Source: Coralloluteibacterium stylophorae (GTDB lineage: Bacteria > Pseudomonadota > Gammaproteobacteria > Xanthomonadales > Xanthomonadaceae). Taken from it: DNA of 64,000 nucleotides. The position numbers were made by a program, and so were the translations under genes. The notes under the pieces were generated by a model. The model saw nothing but the letters and a program-made list of their open reading frames with translations. It was not told the origin of the DNA and did not search any database. The stretch spans positions 248,001 to 312,000 of the forward strand of contig NZ_JAGQFT020000002.1 in the NCBI RefSeq assembly GCF_018122625.2. Reading direction: 5' to 3'. This document shows, piece after piece, positions 9,095 to 17,611 of this stretch. Numbering within the stretch: position 1 is the stretch's first letter; each line of letters begins with the position of its first letter.

Positions 9095-10254
9095 TGGCCA
9101 CCGCGCTCATCAACGGCCGCGTGCTCGGCGACGACGGCTTCGTCGAAGGACGGGCGGTCCTGGTCGAGGCGGGGCGCATCGTCGCCCTGGTCGCCGCGGA
9201 CGATCCGTGCGTGGCGCAAGCGCGCACGCACGACCTCGCCGGCGCGACGCTGCTGCCCGGCTTCATCGACCTGCAGGTCAACGGCGGCGGCGGCGCGCTG
9301 TTCAACAACGCGCCGACGGTCGACACCCTGCGCACGATCGCGCGCGCGCACCGCCGCTTCGGCACCACCGGCCTGCTGCCGACCCTGATCAGCGACGACG
9401 CGGAGGTGATGCGCGCGGCCATCGCCGCGGTGGGCGAGGCGATCGCGCAGGGCGAGCCGGGCGTGCTCGGCATCCATCTCGAGGGCCCCTACCTGGCGCC
9501 CGCCCGCAAGGGCACCCACGACGCGGCGAAGTTCCGCGTACCCGACGCCGCCGAGATCGCGATGGCGACCTCGCTGCGCGGGGGGGCGACCCTGGTCACC
9601 CTGGCGCCGGAGCGCGTGCCGGCGGCGACCATCCAGGCGCTGGTCGCGGCCGGGGCGCGCGTGGCCGCCGGCCATACCGCCGCGACGTACGACGAGGCAC
9701 GCGCGGGGCTGGCGGCCGGCATCAGCGGCTTCACCCATCTCTACAACGCGATGTCGCCCCTGACCGGGCGCGAGCCCGGCGCGGTCGGCGCGGCGCTGGA
9801 GGACCGCGGGAGCTGGTGCGGGATCATCGTCGACGGCCACCACGTGCACCCGGCCAGCCTGCGCGTGGCGCTGGCGGCGAAGCCGCGCGGCAGGCTGTTC
9901 CTGGTCACCGATGCGATGCCGCCGGTCGGTGCCGAGGACCCCAGCTACGTCCTGTACGGCGAGACCATCACCGCGCGCGACGGCATCTGCCGCAATGCCG
10001 CCGGGGCGCTCGCCGGCTCCGCGCTGGACATGGCGACCGCCGTGCGCAACAGCGTGGCCTGGCTCGGCATCGGCCTGGACGAGGCGGCGCGGATGGCGTC
10101 GACCTATCCGGCCGCGTTCATCGGCCTCGGCGACACGCACGGGCGCATCGCTCCCGGCTATGCCGCCGACCTGGTGGCGCTGGACCCCGCGCTCGAGGTC
10201 GTCGGCACCTGGATCGCCGGCGCCCACCAGGCCGCGACGCCCGCGCCGGCATGA
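9094..10254 (+). CDS. nagA: N-acetylglucosamine-6-phosphate deacetylase
   Basis: Amidohydrolase of 386 aa that removes acetate from GlcNAc-6-phosphate. Motifs seen include LPGFIDLQVNGGGG, the metal-binding GIHLEGPYLAPARKGTHD (His128, Glu130), AGHTAATYDEA, GFTHLYNAMSPL and DGHHVHP. LVTDAMPP contains the catalytic Asp273, the same number as in E. coli NagA. The start overlaps the preceding stop (TGATG). The product is the substrate of the upstream SIS deaminase. Its end overlaps the next gene in ATGA, showing tight co-translation of nagB-II, nagA and nagX. Confidence 0.96.
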   Translation: MATALINGRVLGDDGFVEGRAVLVEAGRIVALVAADDPCVAQARTHDLAGATLLPGFIDLQVNGGGGALFNNAPTVDTLRTIARAHRRFGTTGLLPTLISDDAEVMRAAIAAVGEAIAQGEPGVLGIHLEGPYLAPARKGTHDAAKFRVPDAAEIAMATSLRGGATLVTLAPERVPAATIQALVAAGARVAAGHTAATYDEARAGLAAGISGFTHLYNAMSPLTGREPGAVGAALEDRGSWCGIIVDGHHVHPASLRVALAAKPRGRLFLVTDAMPPVGAEDPSYVLYGETITARDGICRNAAGALAGSALDMATAVRNSVAWLGIGLDEAARMASTYPAAFIGLGDTHGRIAPGYAADLVALDPALEVVGTWIAGAHQAATPAPA

Positions 10255-11324
10255 GCGGAGCGGGGCGGCGCTTCGCCTCGGTCGACGCGCTGCGCGGCCT
10301 CACCGTCGCCGCGATGCTGCTGGTCAACAACCCGGGCGACTGGGGCCATGTCTACGCGCCGCTGCAGCACGCGGCGTGGAACGGCTGCACGCCCACCGAC
10401 CTGGTGTTTCCGTTCTTCCTGTTCATCGTCGGCGTGTCGATCGCCCTGGGCCTGGTGCCGAAGCGCGAGGCCGCTGCGGCAACCGCGGCGCTCGACCGCG
10501 ACGTACTGGTGCGCGCGCTGCGCATCGTCGGCCTCGGCCTGGGACTGCACCTGTGCGCCTGGCTGCTGCTCGACCTCGCGCACTTCAGGCCGTGGGGTGT
10601 GCTGCAGCGGATCGGGCTGTGCTTCCTCGCCGCAGGGCTGGCGGCGATCCACCTGCGCGCGGTCGGGCAGTGGGCCTGCGCCGCTGCGCTGCTGGCCGGC
10701 TACGCGCTGCTGCTGGCCGCGACCGGCGGCACCGCGCCCTTCGACAACATCGTCGACCGTGTCGACGCCGCGCTGCTCGGCCCGCATCTCTACGTCTTCG
10801 ATGCCGCGAGCGGCCGCGGCCACGATCCCGAGGGCCTGCTGTCGACGCTGCCGGCGATCGCGACCACGCTGCTGGGCGTGCGCGCCGGCGCCTGGCTGCG
10901 TGCTGGCCGCTGGCGGGCGCTGCTGACGTTCGCGCCCGTCGCGCTCGCGGCGGGCTGGGCCTGGTCGCTGGTGCTGCCGTTCAACAAGAACCTGTGGACC
11001 TCGTCCTACGCGCTGTGGACGGCGGGGTGGGCCGCGACGGCGCTGCTCGCGGCGCACGTGCTCATCGACAGGCGCGGCTGGCCGGCGCTGGGCCGCAGCT
11101 TCGGCATCAATGCGATCGCGGCCTATGCGGGGTCGGCGCTGATGCTCTACGTGCTCACCGCGCCGGGCTGGTGGGAGGCTGCCTACCGGCGCGGCATCGC
11201 GTCTTGGCTCGCGCCCGTCGCCGGGCCCGAGGCGGCCTCGCTCGCGTTCGCGCTCGCCGTGGTCGCGCTGTGGTGGGCGATCGTGGCGCTGATGGCGCGG
11301 CGCGGGATCGTGATCAGGATCTGA
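10251..11324 (+). CDS. nagX: NagX-like membrane acyltransferase (HGSNAT/DUF5009 family)
   Basis: Polytopic inner-membrane protein of 357 aa with about ten hydrophobic segments. It has the family's N-terminal signature RFASVDALRGLTVAAMLLVNN and TPTDLVFPFFLFIVGVS, plus LLSTLPAIATTLLGV and LPFNKNLWTSSYAL. It belongs with bacterial homologues of heparan-alpha-glucosaminide N-acetyltransferase, commonly called NagX in GlcNAc loci. Its biochemical role in bacteria is unsettled; acetylation of imported glucosamine is often proposed. The start codon overlaps the nagA stop (ATGA). Convergent with fdsD, only 14 bp apart. Confidence 0.88.
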   Translation: MSGAGRRFASVDALRGLTVAAMLLVNNPGDWGHVYAPLQHAAWNGCTPTDLVFPFFLFIVGVSIALGLVPKREAAAATAALDRDVLVRALRIVGLGLGLHLCAWLLLDLAHFRPWGVLQRIGLCFLAAGLAAIHLRAVGQWACAAALLAGYALLLAATGGTAPFDNIVDRVDAALLGPHLYVFDAASGRGHDPEGLLSTLPAIATTLLGVRAGAWLRAGRWRALLTFAPVALAAGWAWSLVLPFNKNLWTSSYALWTAGWAATALLAAHVLIDRRGWPALGRSFGINAIAAYAGSALMLYVLTAPGWWEAAYRRGIASWLAPVAGPEAASLAFALAVVALWWAIVALMARRGIVIRI

Positions 11325-11338
11325 GGCCGCCGCGCGGC

Positions 11339-11605
11339 TCAGCCGGCGTCGCCGCCGCCTTCGGGGTAGGGCGGCGGCGGGTTCTGGTCCTTGCGCGGGG
11401 CCAGCCGTTCGATCGCCTTGCGCGGGAGCGGCTCGAGCAGTTCCCCGCCCTGGCCGAGGTAGGCCACGATCTGGTTGCGCATGCGCGGCTCCCAGAAGCG
11501 CTGCAGGTGCAGGACCATGCCCTCGATGGCGGCGTTCTCCTCGGGTTCGGCGGCGAAGTAGCGGCCGATGTCGTTGGCCATCTCGGCGAGGCGGTTCGGG
11601 TCCAT
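11339..11605 (-). CDS. fdsD: NAD-dependent formate dehydrogenase delta subunit
   Basis: Small cytoplasmic protein of 88 aa matching the FdsD/delta-subunit family: MDPNRLAEMANDIGRYFAAE, then a conserved stretch HLQRFWEPRMRNQIVAYL. It is thought to help assemble or stabilise soluble molybdenum-containing NAD-linked formate dehydrogenases. The ATG at 11605 is chosen because homologues begin close to the MANDIGRFF-type motif; the reading frame is open further upstream but enters fdhD. It starts 7 nt after the fdhD stop and is the last gene of the operon. Confidence 0.85.
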   Translation of the reverse strand: MDPNRLAEMANDIGRYFAAEPEENAAIEGMVLHLQRFWEPRMRNQIVAYLGQGGELLEPLPRKAIERLAPRKDQNPPPPYPEGGGDAG

Positions 11606-11612
11606 GCGGATG

Positions 11613-12473
11613 TCAGTCCTGGTGCGCGTCGGCGCGGTCGTGGCGCAGCCGCTGCGGATGGGTGTAGACGGCATGCCCGTCGTCGCGGGCGAAGCCGACC
11701 AGGGTGAGCCGGCAGCGCTCGGCGAGCGAGATCGCCAGCGCGGTCGGCGCGGAGATGGCGGCGAGCAGGCCGACGCCGGCGCTGGCCGCCTTCATCGCCA
11801 TTTCGTAGCTGGCGCGGCTGGTGACCACGCAGAAGCCGGCCGCCGGGTCGACGCCAGCGACCGCCATGGCGCCGATCAGCTTGTCCAGCGCGTTGTGGCG
11901 GCCGACGTCCTCGCGCACCAGGCGCAGCGTGCCGTCCAGGTCCGCCCAGCCCGCGGCATGGGTGGCACCGGTGGCCGCGGCCAGTACCTGGGCATCGCGC
12001 AGCGCCTGCAGGGCCCCGCGCAGCGCGCCCGCCTCGACGCGCGGATCGGCCGCGACCGCTGGCGGGTGCCGCAGCGCGGCCTCGAGCATCTCGGTGCCGC
12101 AGATCCCGCAGCCGCTGCGGCCGCTGAGGTTGCGGCGGCGCCGGGCCAGCGCCTCCGCGCGCGCGGGCGGGATCCGCGCACGGACCTCGACGCCTTCCAT
12201 GAGCTCGTCCACCGCCTCGACCTCGACCTCCTCGACGCGCGCCACCACGCCCTCGGACAGGGCGAAGCCGAGGACGAAGTCGTCGAGGTCCGCCGGCGTG
12301 GCCATCATCACCGCGAAGGGCGCGTCGTTGAACACGAGCGCGACCGGCACCTCCTCGGCCACCGCGTCGTCGAAGGCGCTGCGCTGGCCTGCGCGCCAGC
12401 GCTCGACGCGCCGCCGCGCGACGCCCGGCGGGTCCTGCGCGACGTGCGCCGCGGGGCGGGCGGTCGCGCTCAT
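11613..12473 (-). CDS. fdhD: Formate dehydrogenase accessory sulfurtransferase FdhD
   Basis: Cytoplasmic sulfur carrier of 286 aa that delivers sulfur to the bis-MGD cofactor of formate dehydrogenase. The cysteine pair needed for sulfur transfer is visible in SGRSGCGICGTEML. Further family motifs are LVREDVGRHNALDKLIGA and VVTSRASYEMAMKAA, plus APTALAISLAERCRLTLVGF near the C-terminus. It lies 48 nt downstream of fdsA, whose product needs it, and is followed directly by fdsD. Confidence 0.95.
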   Translation of the reverse strand: MSATARPAAHVAQDPPGVARRRVERWRAGQRSAFDDAVAEEVPVALVFNDAPFAVMMATPADLDDFVLGFALSEGVVARVEEVEVEAVDELMEGVEVRARIPPARAEALARRRRNLSGRSGCGICGTEMLEAALRHPPAVAADPRVEAGALRGALQALRDAQVLAAATGATHAAGWADLDGTLRLVREDVGRHNALDKLIGAMAVAGVDPAAGFCVVTSRASYEMAMKAASAGVGLLAAISAPTALAISLAERCRLTLVGFARDDGHAVYTHPQRLRHDRADAHQD

Positions 12474-12521
12474 GCGCGTGACCCGGAGGGAGCTGGCCCG
12501 GCGTGCGCCATGCGCCGCCCC

Positions 12522-15431
12522 TCAGCGCGCCGCACCGGCGGGCGCGTCGCTCTCCGGCAGCAGCGCGATCTGCTCCTCGGTGAAGTCCTGGAAGCGCTTC
12601 TGCCATTCCGACGGCTGGCTGACCCGCGTGCACTGCACCGCGGTCACCTTGTACTCGGGGCAGTTCGTCGCCCAGTCGGAGTTCTCGGTGGTGATGACGT
12701 TGGCGCCGGATTCGGGGAAGTGGAAGGTGGTGTAGACCACGCCCGGCTGCACGCGGTCGGTGATCCGCGCGCGCAGCACCGTCTCGCCGGCGCGGCTCTG
12801 CACGCCGACCCAGTCGCCCTCGGCGATGCCGCGGTCCTCGGCGTCCTGCGGATGCAGTTCGATCCGGTCCTCGTCGTGCCACATCACGTTCGGCGTGCGC
12901 CGGGTCTGCGCACCGACGTTGTACTGGCTGAGGATGCGGCCGGTGGTCAGCAGCAGCGGGTACTTCGGCGTGACCTTCTCGCGCGTCGGCACGTACTGGG
13001 TGAGCATGAACTTGCCCTTGCCGCGCACGAAGGCATCCACGTGCATGGTCGGCGTGCCGTGCGGCGCCTGCGCGTTGCACGGCCACTGCAGGCTGCCCTC
13101 GGCGTCGAGCTTGGCGTAGCTGACGCCGGTGAAGGTCGGCGTCAGCCGCGCGATCTCGGCCATGATCTCCTCCGGATGCGCGTAGTGCATCGGGTAGCCC
13201 ATGGCGTTGGCGATCAGCTGGGTGATCTCCCAGTCCGCGTAGCCCGCCTTCGGCGCCATGATCCGGCGCACCCGCGAGATGCGCCGCTCGGCGTTGGTGA
13301 AGGTGCCGTCCTTCTCCATGAAGGAGCTGCCGGGCAGGAACACGTGGGCGAACTTCGCGGTCTCGTTGAGGAACAGGTCCTGCACCACCACGCATTCCAT
13401 CGCCGACAGCGCGGCGGTGACGTGCTGGGTGTTGGGGTCGGACTGGCCGATGTCCTCGCCCTCGATGTAGAGGCCCTTGAACTCGCCGTCGAGCGCGGCC
13501 TCGAACATGTTGGGGATGCGCAGGCCCGGCTCGTCGTGCAGGGTCACGCCCCACTCCGCCTCGAACAGCGCGCGCACGGTGCCGTCGGAGACGTGGCGAT
13601 AGCCGGGCAGTTCGTGCGGGAACGAGCCCATGTCGCAGCTGCCCTGCACGTTGTTCTGGCCGCGCAGCGGGTTCACGCCGACGCCGCGACGGCCGACGTT
13701 GCCGGTCGCCATGGCCAGATTGGCGATGCCCATGACTGCGGTCGAGCCCTGCGAGTGCTCGGTGACGCCGAGTCCGTAGTAGATCGCGCCGTTGCCGCCG
13801 GTGGCGTAGAGCCGCGCGGCCCCGCGCACCAGGTCCGCCGGCACGCCGGTGATGGCTTCGGTCGCCTCGGGCGAATGCTCCTCGCGCGACACGAACGCGC
13901 GCCACTTGGCGAAGGCGTCCGCCTCGCAGCGCGCGGCGACGAAGGCCTCGTCGATCAGGTTCTCGGTGGCGACGACGTGCGCCAGCGCGGTCAGCATGGC
14001 GACGTTGGTGCCGGGCCTGAGCTTGAGGTGGAAGTCGGCCTGCACGTGCGGGGTGCGCACCAGGTCGATGCGGCGCGGGTCGACGACGATGAGCTTCGCA
14101 CCCTCGCGCAGGCGGCGCTTCATCTGCGAGCCGAAGACAGGATGGCCGTCGGTGGGATTGGCGCCGACGACCATGACCACGTCGGATTCGCGCACGGAGT
14201 CGAAGTCCTGGGTGCCGGCGGATTCGCCGAGGGTCTGCTTGAGTCCGTAGCCGGTCGGCGAATGGCAGACCCGCGCGCAGGTGTCGACGTTGTTGTTGCC
14301 GAACCCCGCCCGCACCAGCTTCTGCACGAGGTAGGTCTCTTCGTTGGTGCAGCGCGAGGAGGTGATGCCGCCGATGGCGAACCTGCCGTACTTCGCCTGG
14401 ATGCGCCTGAACTCGCTGGCGGTGTAGGCGATCGCCTCCTCCCAGCTCACCACCTTCCACGGTTCGTGGATCGAGCCGCGGATCATCGGCGTGGTGATGC
14501 GGTCGGGATGGGTGGCGTAGCCGATCGCGAAGCGGCCTTTGACGCAGGAGTGGCCGTGGTTGGCGTGGCCGTCCATGTTCGGGACCATGCGCACCAGCTC
14601 CTCGCCCTGCATCTCCGCGCGGAACGAGCAGCCCACGCCGCAGTAGGCGCAGGTCGTGGTCACGCTGTGCTCGGCCTGGCCCCGGTCGATCAGCGACTTC
14701 TCCGAGAGCGTGGCGGTCGGGCAGGCCTGCACGCAGGCGCCGCAGCTGACGCATTCGGATTCCAGGAACGGCTGCTCCTGGCTGGCCGAGACCTTCGAGC
14801 CGAAGCCGCGGTCGGCGATGGTCAGCGCGAAGGTGCCCTGCACCTCGGCGCAGGCGCGCACGCAGCGCGAGCAGACGATGCACTTCGACGGATCGAAGGT
14901 GAAGTAGGGGTTGGAGGTGTCCGTCTCGTGGAAGCGCGGGTTGGCGCTGCCATCGGCCTTGCGCGCATGCACGTGGTTGTCGCCGTCGTAGCCGTAGCGC
15001 ACCTCGCGCAGCCCCACGGCGCCGGCCATGTCCTGCAGCTCGCAGTGGCCGTTGGCGGGGCAGGTCAGGCAGTCGAGCGGGTGGTCGGAGATGTAGAGCT
15101 CCATGACCCCGCGGCGGATCTGGGCGAGCTTCGGGCTCTGCGTGCGCACCACCATGCCCTCGGCCACCGGCGTGGTGCAGGAGGCCGGGTAGCCCTTGCG
15201 GCCCTCGATCTCGACCAGGCACAGCCGGCAGGAGCCGAAGGCGTCCAGCATCTCGGTCGCGCAGAGCTTGGGGATCTTCGTGCCCTGCAGGGCCGCGGCG
15301 CGCATGATCGAGGTGCCCTCCGGCACCTCGACGCGCTGGCCGTCGATCTCGAGCGCGACGATGGCGGCGAGGCCGGGGTTGGCGATGCGCGGATCCGGCG
15401 TGCCGAGATCCTGTTCGACGATGGACAGCAT
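12522..15431 (-). CDS. fdsA: Formate dehydrogenase catalytic alpha subunit (molybdopterin)
   Basis: Large subunit of 969 aa oxidising formate to CO2 and passing electrons to FdsB. Domains in order: an N-terminal NuoG-like [2Fe-2S] domain (AFGSCRLCLVEIEG), a His/Cys3 cluster (HPLDCLTCPANGHCELQ), two [4Fe-4S] ferredoxin motifs (CIVCSRCVRAC and CVSCGACVQACP), then the molybdopterin domain with its own cluster (CAYCGVGC). The molybdenum ligand is Cys389 in VDTCARVCHSPTGYG, at the position of selenocysteine in E. coli FdhF, so this is the Cys form. A strong AAGGAGAG precedes the ATG at 15431. Confidence 0.96.
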   Translation of the reverse strand: MLSIVEQDLGTPDPRIANPGLAAIVALEIDGQRVEVPEGTSIMRAAALQGTKIPKLCATEMLDAFGSCRLCLVEIEGRKGYPASCTTPVAEGMVVRTQSPKLAQIRRGVMELYISDHPLDCLTCPANGHCELQDMAGAVGLREVRYGYDGDNHVHARKADGSANPRFHETDTSNPYFTFDPSKCIVCSRCVRACAEVQGTFALTIADRGFGSKVSASQEQPFLESECVSCGACVQACPTATLSEKSLIDRGQAEHSVTTTCAYCGVGCSFRAEMQGEELVRMVPNMDGHANHGHSCVKGRFAIGYATHPDRITTPMIRGSIHEPWKVVSWEEAIAYTASEFRRIQAKYGRFAIGGITSSRCTNEETYLVQKLVRAGFGNNNVDTCARVCHSPTGYGLKQTLGESAGTQDFDSVRESDVVMVVGANPTDGHPVFGSQMKRRLREGAKLIVVDPRRIDLVRTPHVQADFHLKLRPGTNVAMLTALAHVVATENLIDEAFVAARCEADAFAKWRAFVSREEHSPEATEAITGVPADLVRGAARLYATGGNGAIYYGLGVTEHSQGSTAVMGIANLAMATGNVGRRGVGVNPLRGQNNVQGSCDMGSFPHELPGYRHVSDGTVRALFEAEWGVTLHDEPGLRIPNMFEAALDGEFKGLYIEGEDIGQSDPNTQHVTAALSAMECVVVQDLFLNETAKFAHVFLPGSSFMEKDGTFTNAERRISRVRRIMAPKAGYADWEITQLIANAMGYPMHYAHPEEIMAEIARLTPTFTGVSYAKLDAEGSLQWPCNAQAPHGTPTMHVDAFVRGKGKFMLTQYVPTREKVTPKYPLLLTTGRILSQYNVGAQTRRTPNVMWHDEDRIELHPQDAEDRGIAEGDWVGVQSRAGETVLRARITDRVQPGVVYTTFHFPESGANVITTENSDWATNCPEYKVTAVQCTRVSQPSEWQKRFQDFTEEQIALLPESDAPAGAAR

Positions 15432-15448
15432 GGCGCGTCTCTCCTTGC

Positions 15449-17011
15449 TCAGGCGACCGCGGTGCGCGGTGCGGCGGGAGCGAAGTCCTCGGGGAAGTGG
15501 TCCAGCGCGCTCAGCACCGGGTAGGGCGTGAGGCCGCCCAGGGCGCAGAGCGAGCCGTGCAGCATGGTGTCGCAGAGGTCGCGCATGACCGCTTCCTGCT
15601 GCGCCGGCTCGATGCCGGCGATCCAGCGGTCCATGACCTCGACGCCGCGGGTGGAGCCGATGCGGCAGGGCGTGCACTTGCCGCAGGATTCGACCGCGCA
15701 GAACTCCATCGCGTAGCGGGCCTGCGCGGCCATGTCGACGGTGTCGTCGAAGACCACGATGCCGCCGTGGCCGAGCATGGCGCCGACGCCGGCGAAGGCC
15801 TCGTAGTCGATCGGCGTGTCGAACAGCGATTCGGGCATGTAGGCGCCGAGCGGGCCGCCGACCTGCACCGCGCGGATCGGCCGGCCGGAGGCGGAGCCGC
15901 CGCCGTAGTCGTAGAGCAGCTCGCGCAGGGTCAGGCCGAAGGCGCGCTCGACCAGCCCGCCGCGCCGGATGTTTCCGGCCAGCTGCAGCGGCAGGCTGCC
16001 CTTGGAGCGGCCCATGCCGAAGTCGGCGTAGGCCTGCGCGCCATGCGCGAGGATCCACGGCACCGAGGCCAGCGTGATCACGTTGTTGATCACCGTCGGC
16101 CTGCCGAACAGGCCCTTCAGCGCCGGCAGCGGCGGCTTCGGGCGGACCTGGCCGCGCTTGCCCTCGAGGCTGTCGAGCAGCGAGGTCTCCTCGCCGCAGA
16201 TGTAGGCGCCGGCGCCGAGGCGGACCTCGAGGTCGAAGCGCCGCCCGCTGCCGAGGAGATCGGCGCCGAGCGCGCCCGTCGCGTAGGCGCGGGCGATGGC
16301 CGTCTCCAGCGCGCGCCGCGCGTGCGGATACTCGCTGCGCAGGTAGATGTAGCCCTGGGTGGCGCCGGTGGCGATGCCGGCGATGGCCATGCCCTCGACC
16401 AGGCACAGCGGATCGCCTTCCATCAGCATGCGGTCGGAGAAGGTGCCGGAATCGCCCTCGTCGGCATTGCAGACGATGTACTTCACCGCCCCCGGCGCAT
16501 CGTGGACGGTCTTCCACTTGATGCCGGCCGGGAACGCCGCGCCGCCGCGGCCGCGCAGGCCGGAGGCGGTCACCTCGCCGACGATGTCGGCCGGCGCCAT
16601 CGCCAGCGCCTTCTCGAGCCCGGCGAAGCCGCCGTGGGCGCGGTAGTCGTCGGGGTCGACCGGGTCGATGACGCCGACCCGGGCGAAGGTCAGGCGATCC
16701 TGCCTGGCGAGGTAGGGAATGTCCTCGGCGCGGCCGTGGCGCAGCGCGTGCGCGCCCGCCTGCGGCAGACCGGCATCGAACAGCCCGGCCACGTCCTCGG
16801 GCGTCACCGGCCCGTAGGCGATGCGCCCGGCGTCGGTGGCGACCTCGACCAGCGGTTCCAGCCACAGCGCCCCGCGGGAGCCGTTGCGGACCAGGCGGAT
16901 CGCCTGCCCGCGTGCCTCGGCCTCGCGCACGACGGCGGCGGCGACCGCATCGGCGCCGACCGACACCGCGGCGGCGTCGCCAGGGACGTAGATCGTGACG
17001 GGCGTGCTCAT
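15449..17011 (-). CDS. fdsB: Formate dehydrogenase beta subunit (NuoF-like, NADH/FMN)
   Basis: NAD-binding flavoprotein subunit of 520 aa. An N-terminal thioredoxin-like [2Fe-2S]-type region (about 1-110) without obvious Cys ligands precedes the NuoF core. The core contains the FMN loop LRGRGGAAFPAGIKW, the NADH/FMN segment YIVCNADEGDSGTFSDR, GAGAYICGEETSLLDSLEG, and the [4Fe-4S] motif ESCGKCTPCRIGS. It accepts electrons from FdsA and reduces NAD+. Its start overlaps the fdsG stop (ATGA), and fdsA follows 17 nt later. Confidence 0.95.
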   Translation of the reverse strand: MSTPVTIYVPGDAAAVSVGADAVAAAVVREAEARGQAIRLVRNGSRGALWLEPLVEVATDAGRIAYGPVTPEDVAGLFDAGLPQAGAHALRHGRAEDIPYLARQDRLTFARVGVIDPVDPDDYRAHGGFAGLEKALAMAPADIVGEVTASGLRGRGGAAFPAGIKWKTVHDAPGAVKYIVCNADEGDSGTFSDRMLMEGDPLCLVEGMAIAGIATGATQGYIYLRSEYPHARRALETAIARAYATGALGADLLGSGRRFDLEVRLGAGAYICGEETSLLDSLEGKRGQVRPKPPLPALKGLFGRPTVINNVITLASVPWILAHGAQAYADFGMGRSKGSLPLQLAGNIRRGGLVERAFGLTLRELLYDYGGGSASGRPIRAVQVGGPLGAYMPESLFDTPIDYEAFAGVGAMLGHGGIVVFDDTVDMAAQARYAMEFCAVESCGKCTPCRIGSTRGVEVMDRWIAGIEPAQQEAVMRDLCDTMLHGSLCALGGLTPYPVLSALDHFPEDFAPAAPRTAVA

Positions 17012-17544
17012 GCGGTGGCCTCCTCGGTGCTGCGGCAGGCGGCGATGAGGGCGTCGAAGCGCTCGGGCGAGACCCGTCCGTGGAGCTGGCCGTCGATCAT
17101 CACCGCCGGCGACAGCGCGCAGTTGCCCAGGCAGTAGACCGGTTCCAGCGTTACGGCGCCGTCGGCGCTGGTGCCGTGGTCGCCGTCGATGCCGAGGCTG
17201 CGGCGCGCGTGCGCCTGGAGTCCGCGCGAACCCATGGCCTGGCAGGCCTCGGCGCCGCAGATGCGCACGACGTGACGGCCGGGCGGCGCGCTGCGGAACT
17301 CGTGGTAGAAGCTCACGCAGCCGTGCACGTCGGCACGCGAGATGTTGAGCGCGTGTGCGATCAGCGGCAGCGCGCCGTCGGGGACGTGGCCGAGCGCGTC
17401 CTGCACCGCGTGCAGGATCGGCATCAGCGCACCCGGGCGGTGGCGGTGGGCGGCGACCGCACGGTCGACCGCCTCGCGCGCCGCGGCGGGAAGGGTCGGC
17501 ACCACTTCGGTGACGATGTCGATCTGCCTAGAGCGTCTGCCCAT
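17008..17544 (-). CDS. fdsG: Formate dehydrogenase gamma subunit (NuoE-like)
   Basis: Small [2Fe-2S] subunit of 178 aa related to NuoE. The helical N-terminal half includes ALMPILHAVQDALGHVP. The thioredoxin-like half holds the four cluster cysteines in two pairs: CGAEACQAMG and CLGNCALSP. VHGCVSFYHEFR is another NuoE hallmark. It is the first of the three structural fds genes and lies 67 nt behind the transporter stop, separated by a hairpin. Confidence 0.94.
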   Translation of the reverse strand: MGRRSRQIDIVTEVVPTLPAAAREAVDRAVAAHRHRPGALMPILHAVQDALGHVPDGALPLIAHALNISRADVHGCVSFYHEFRSAPPGRHVVRICGAEACQAMGSRGLQAHARRSLGIDGDHGTSADGAVTLEPVYCLGNCALSPAVMIDGQLHGRVSPERFDALIAACRSTEEATA

Positions 17545-17578
17545 CGGTATCTGCCTTGTCGCGGGGTATCGTCCGCGG

Positions 17579-17604
17579 CCGGCCGCTGCACGGGCAGCGG
17601 CCGG
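17579..17604 (-). terminator. Hairpin between OFA transporter and fdsG
   Basis: A perfect 11-bp stem, CCGGCCGCTGC / GCAGCGGCCGG, with a 4-nt loop lies directly after the transporter stop and before fdsG. No T-run follows on the minus strand, so it may be an mRNA-stabilising or attenuating structure rather than a full terminator. Confidence 0.45.
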
Positions 17605-17611
17605 CGCGGGT

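Noticed and set aside
11568-15524. Open frame of about 1300 codons opposite fdsA and fdhD
   Set aside because: Antisense to a gene with complete cofactor-binding motifs; product has no recognisable fold.
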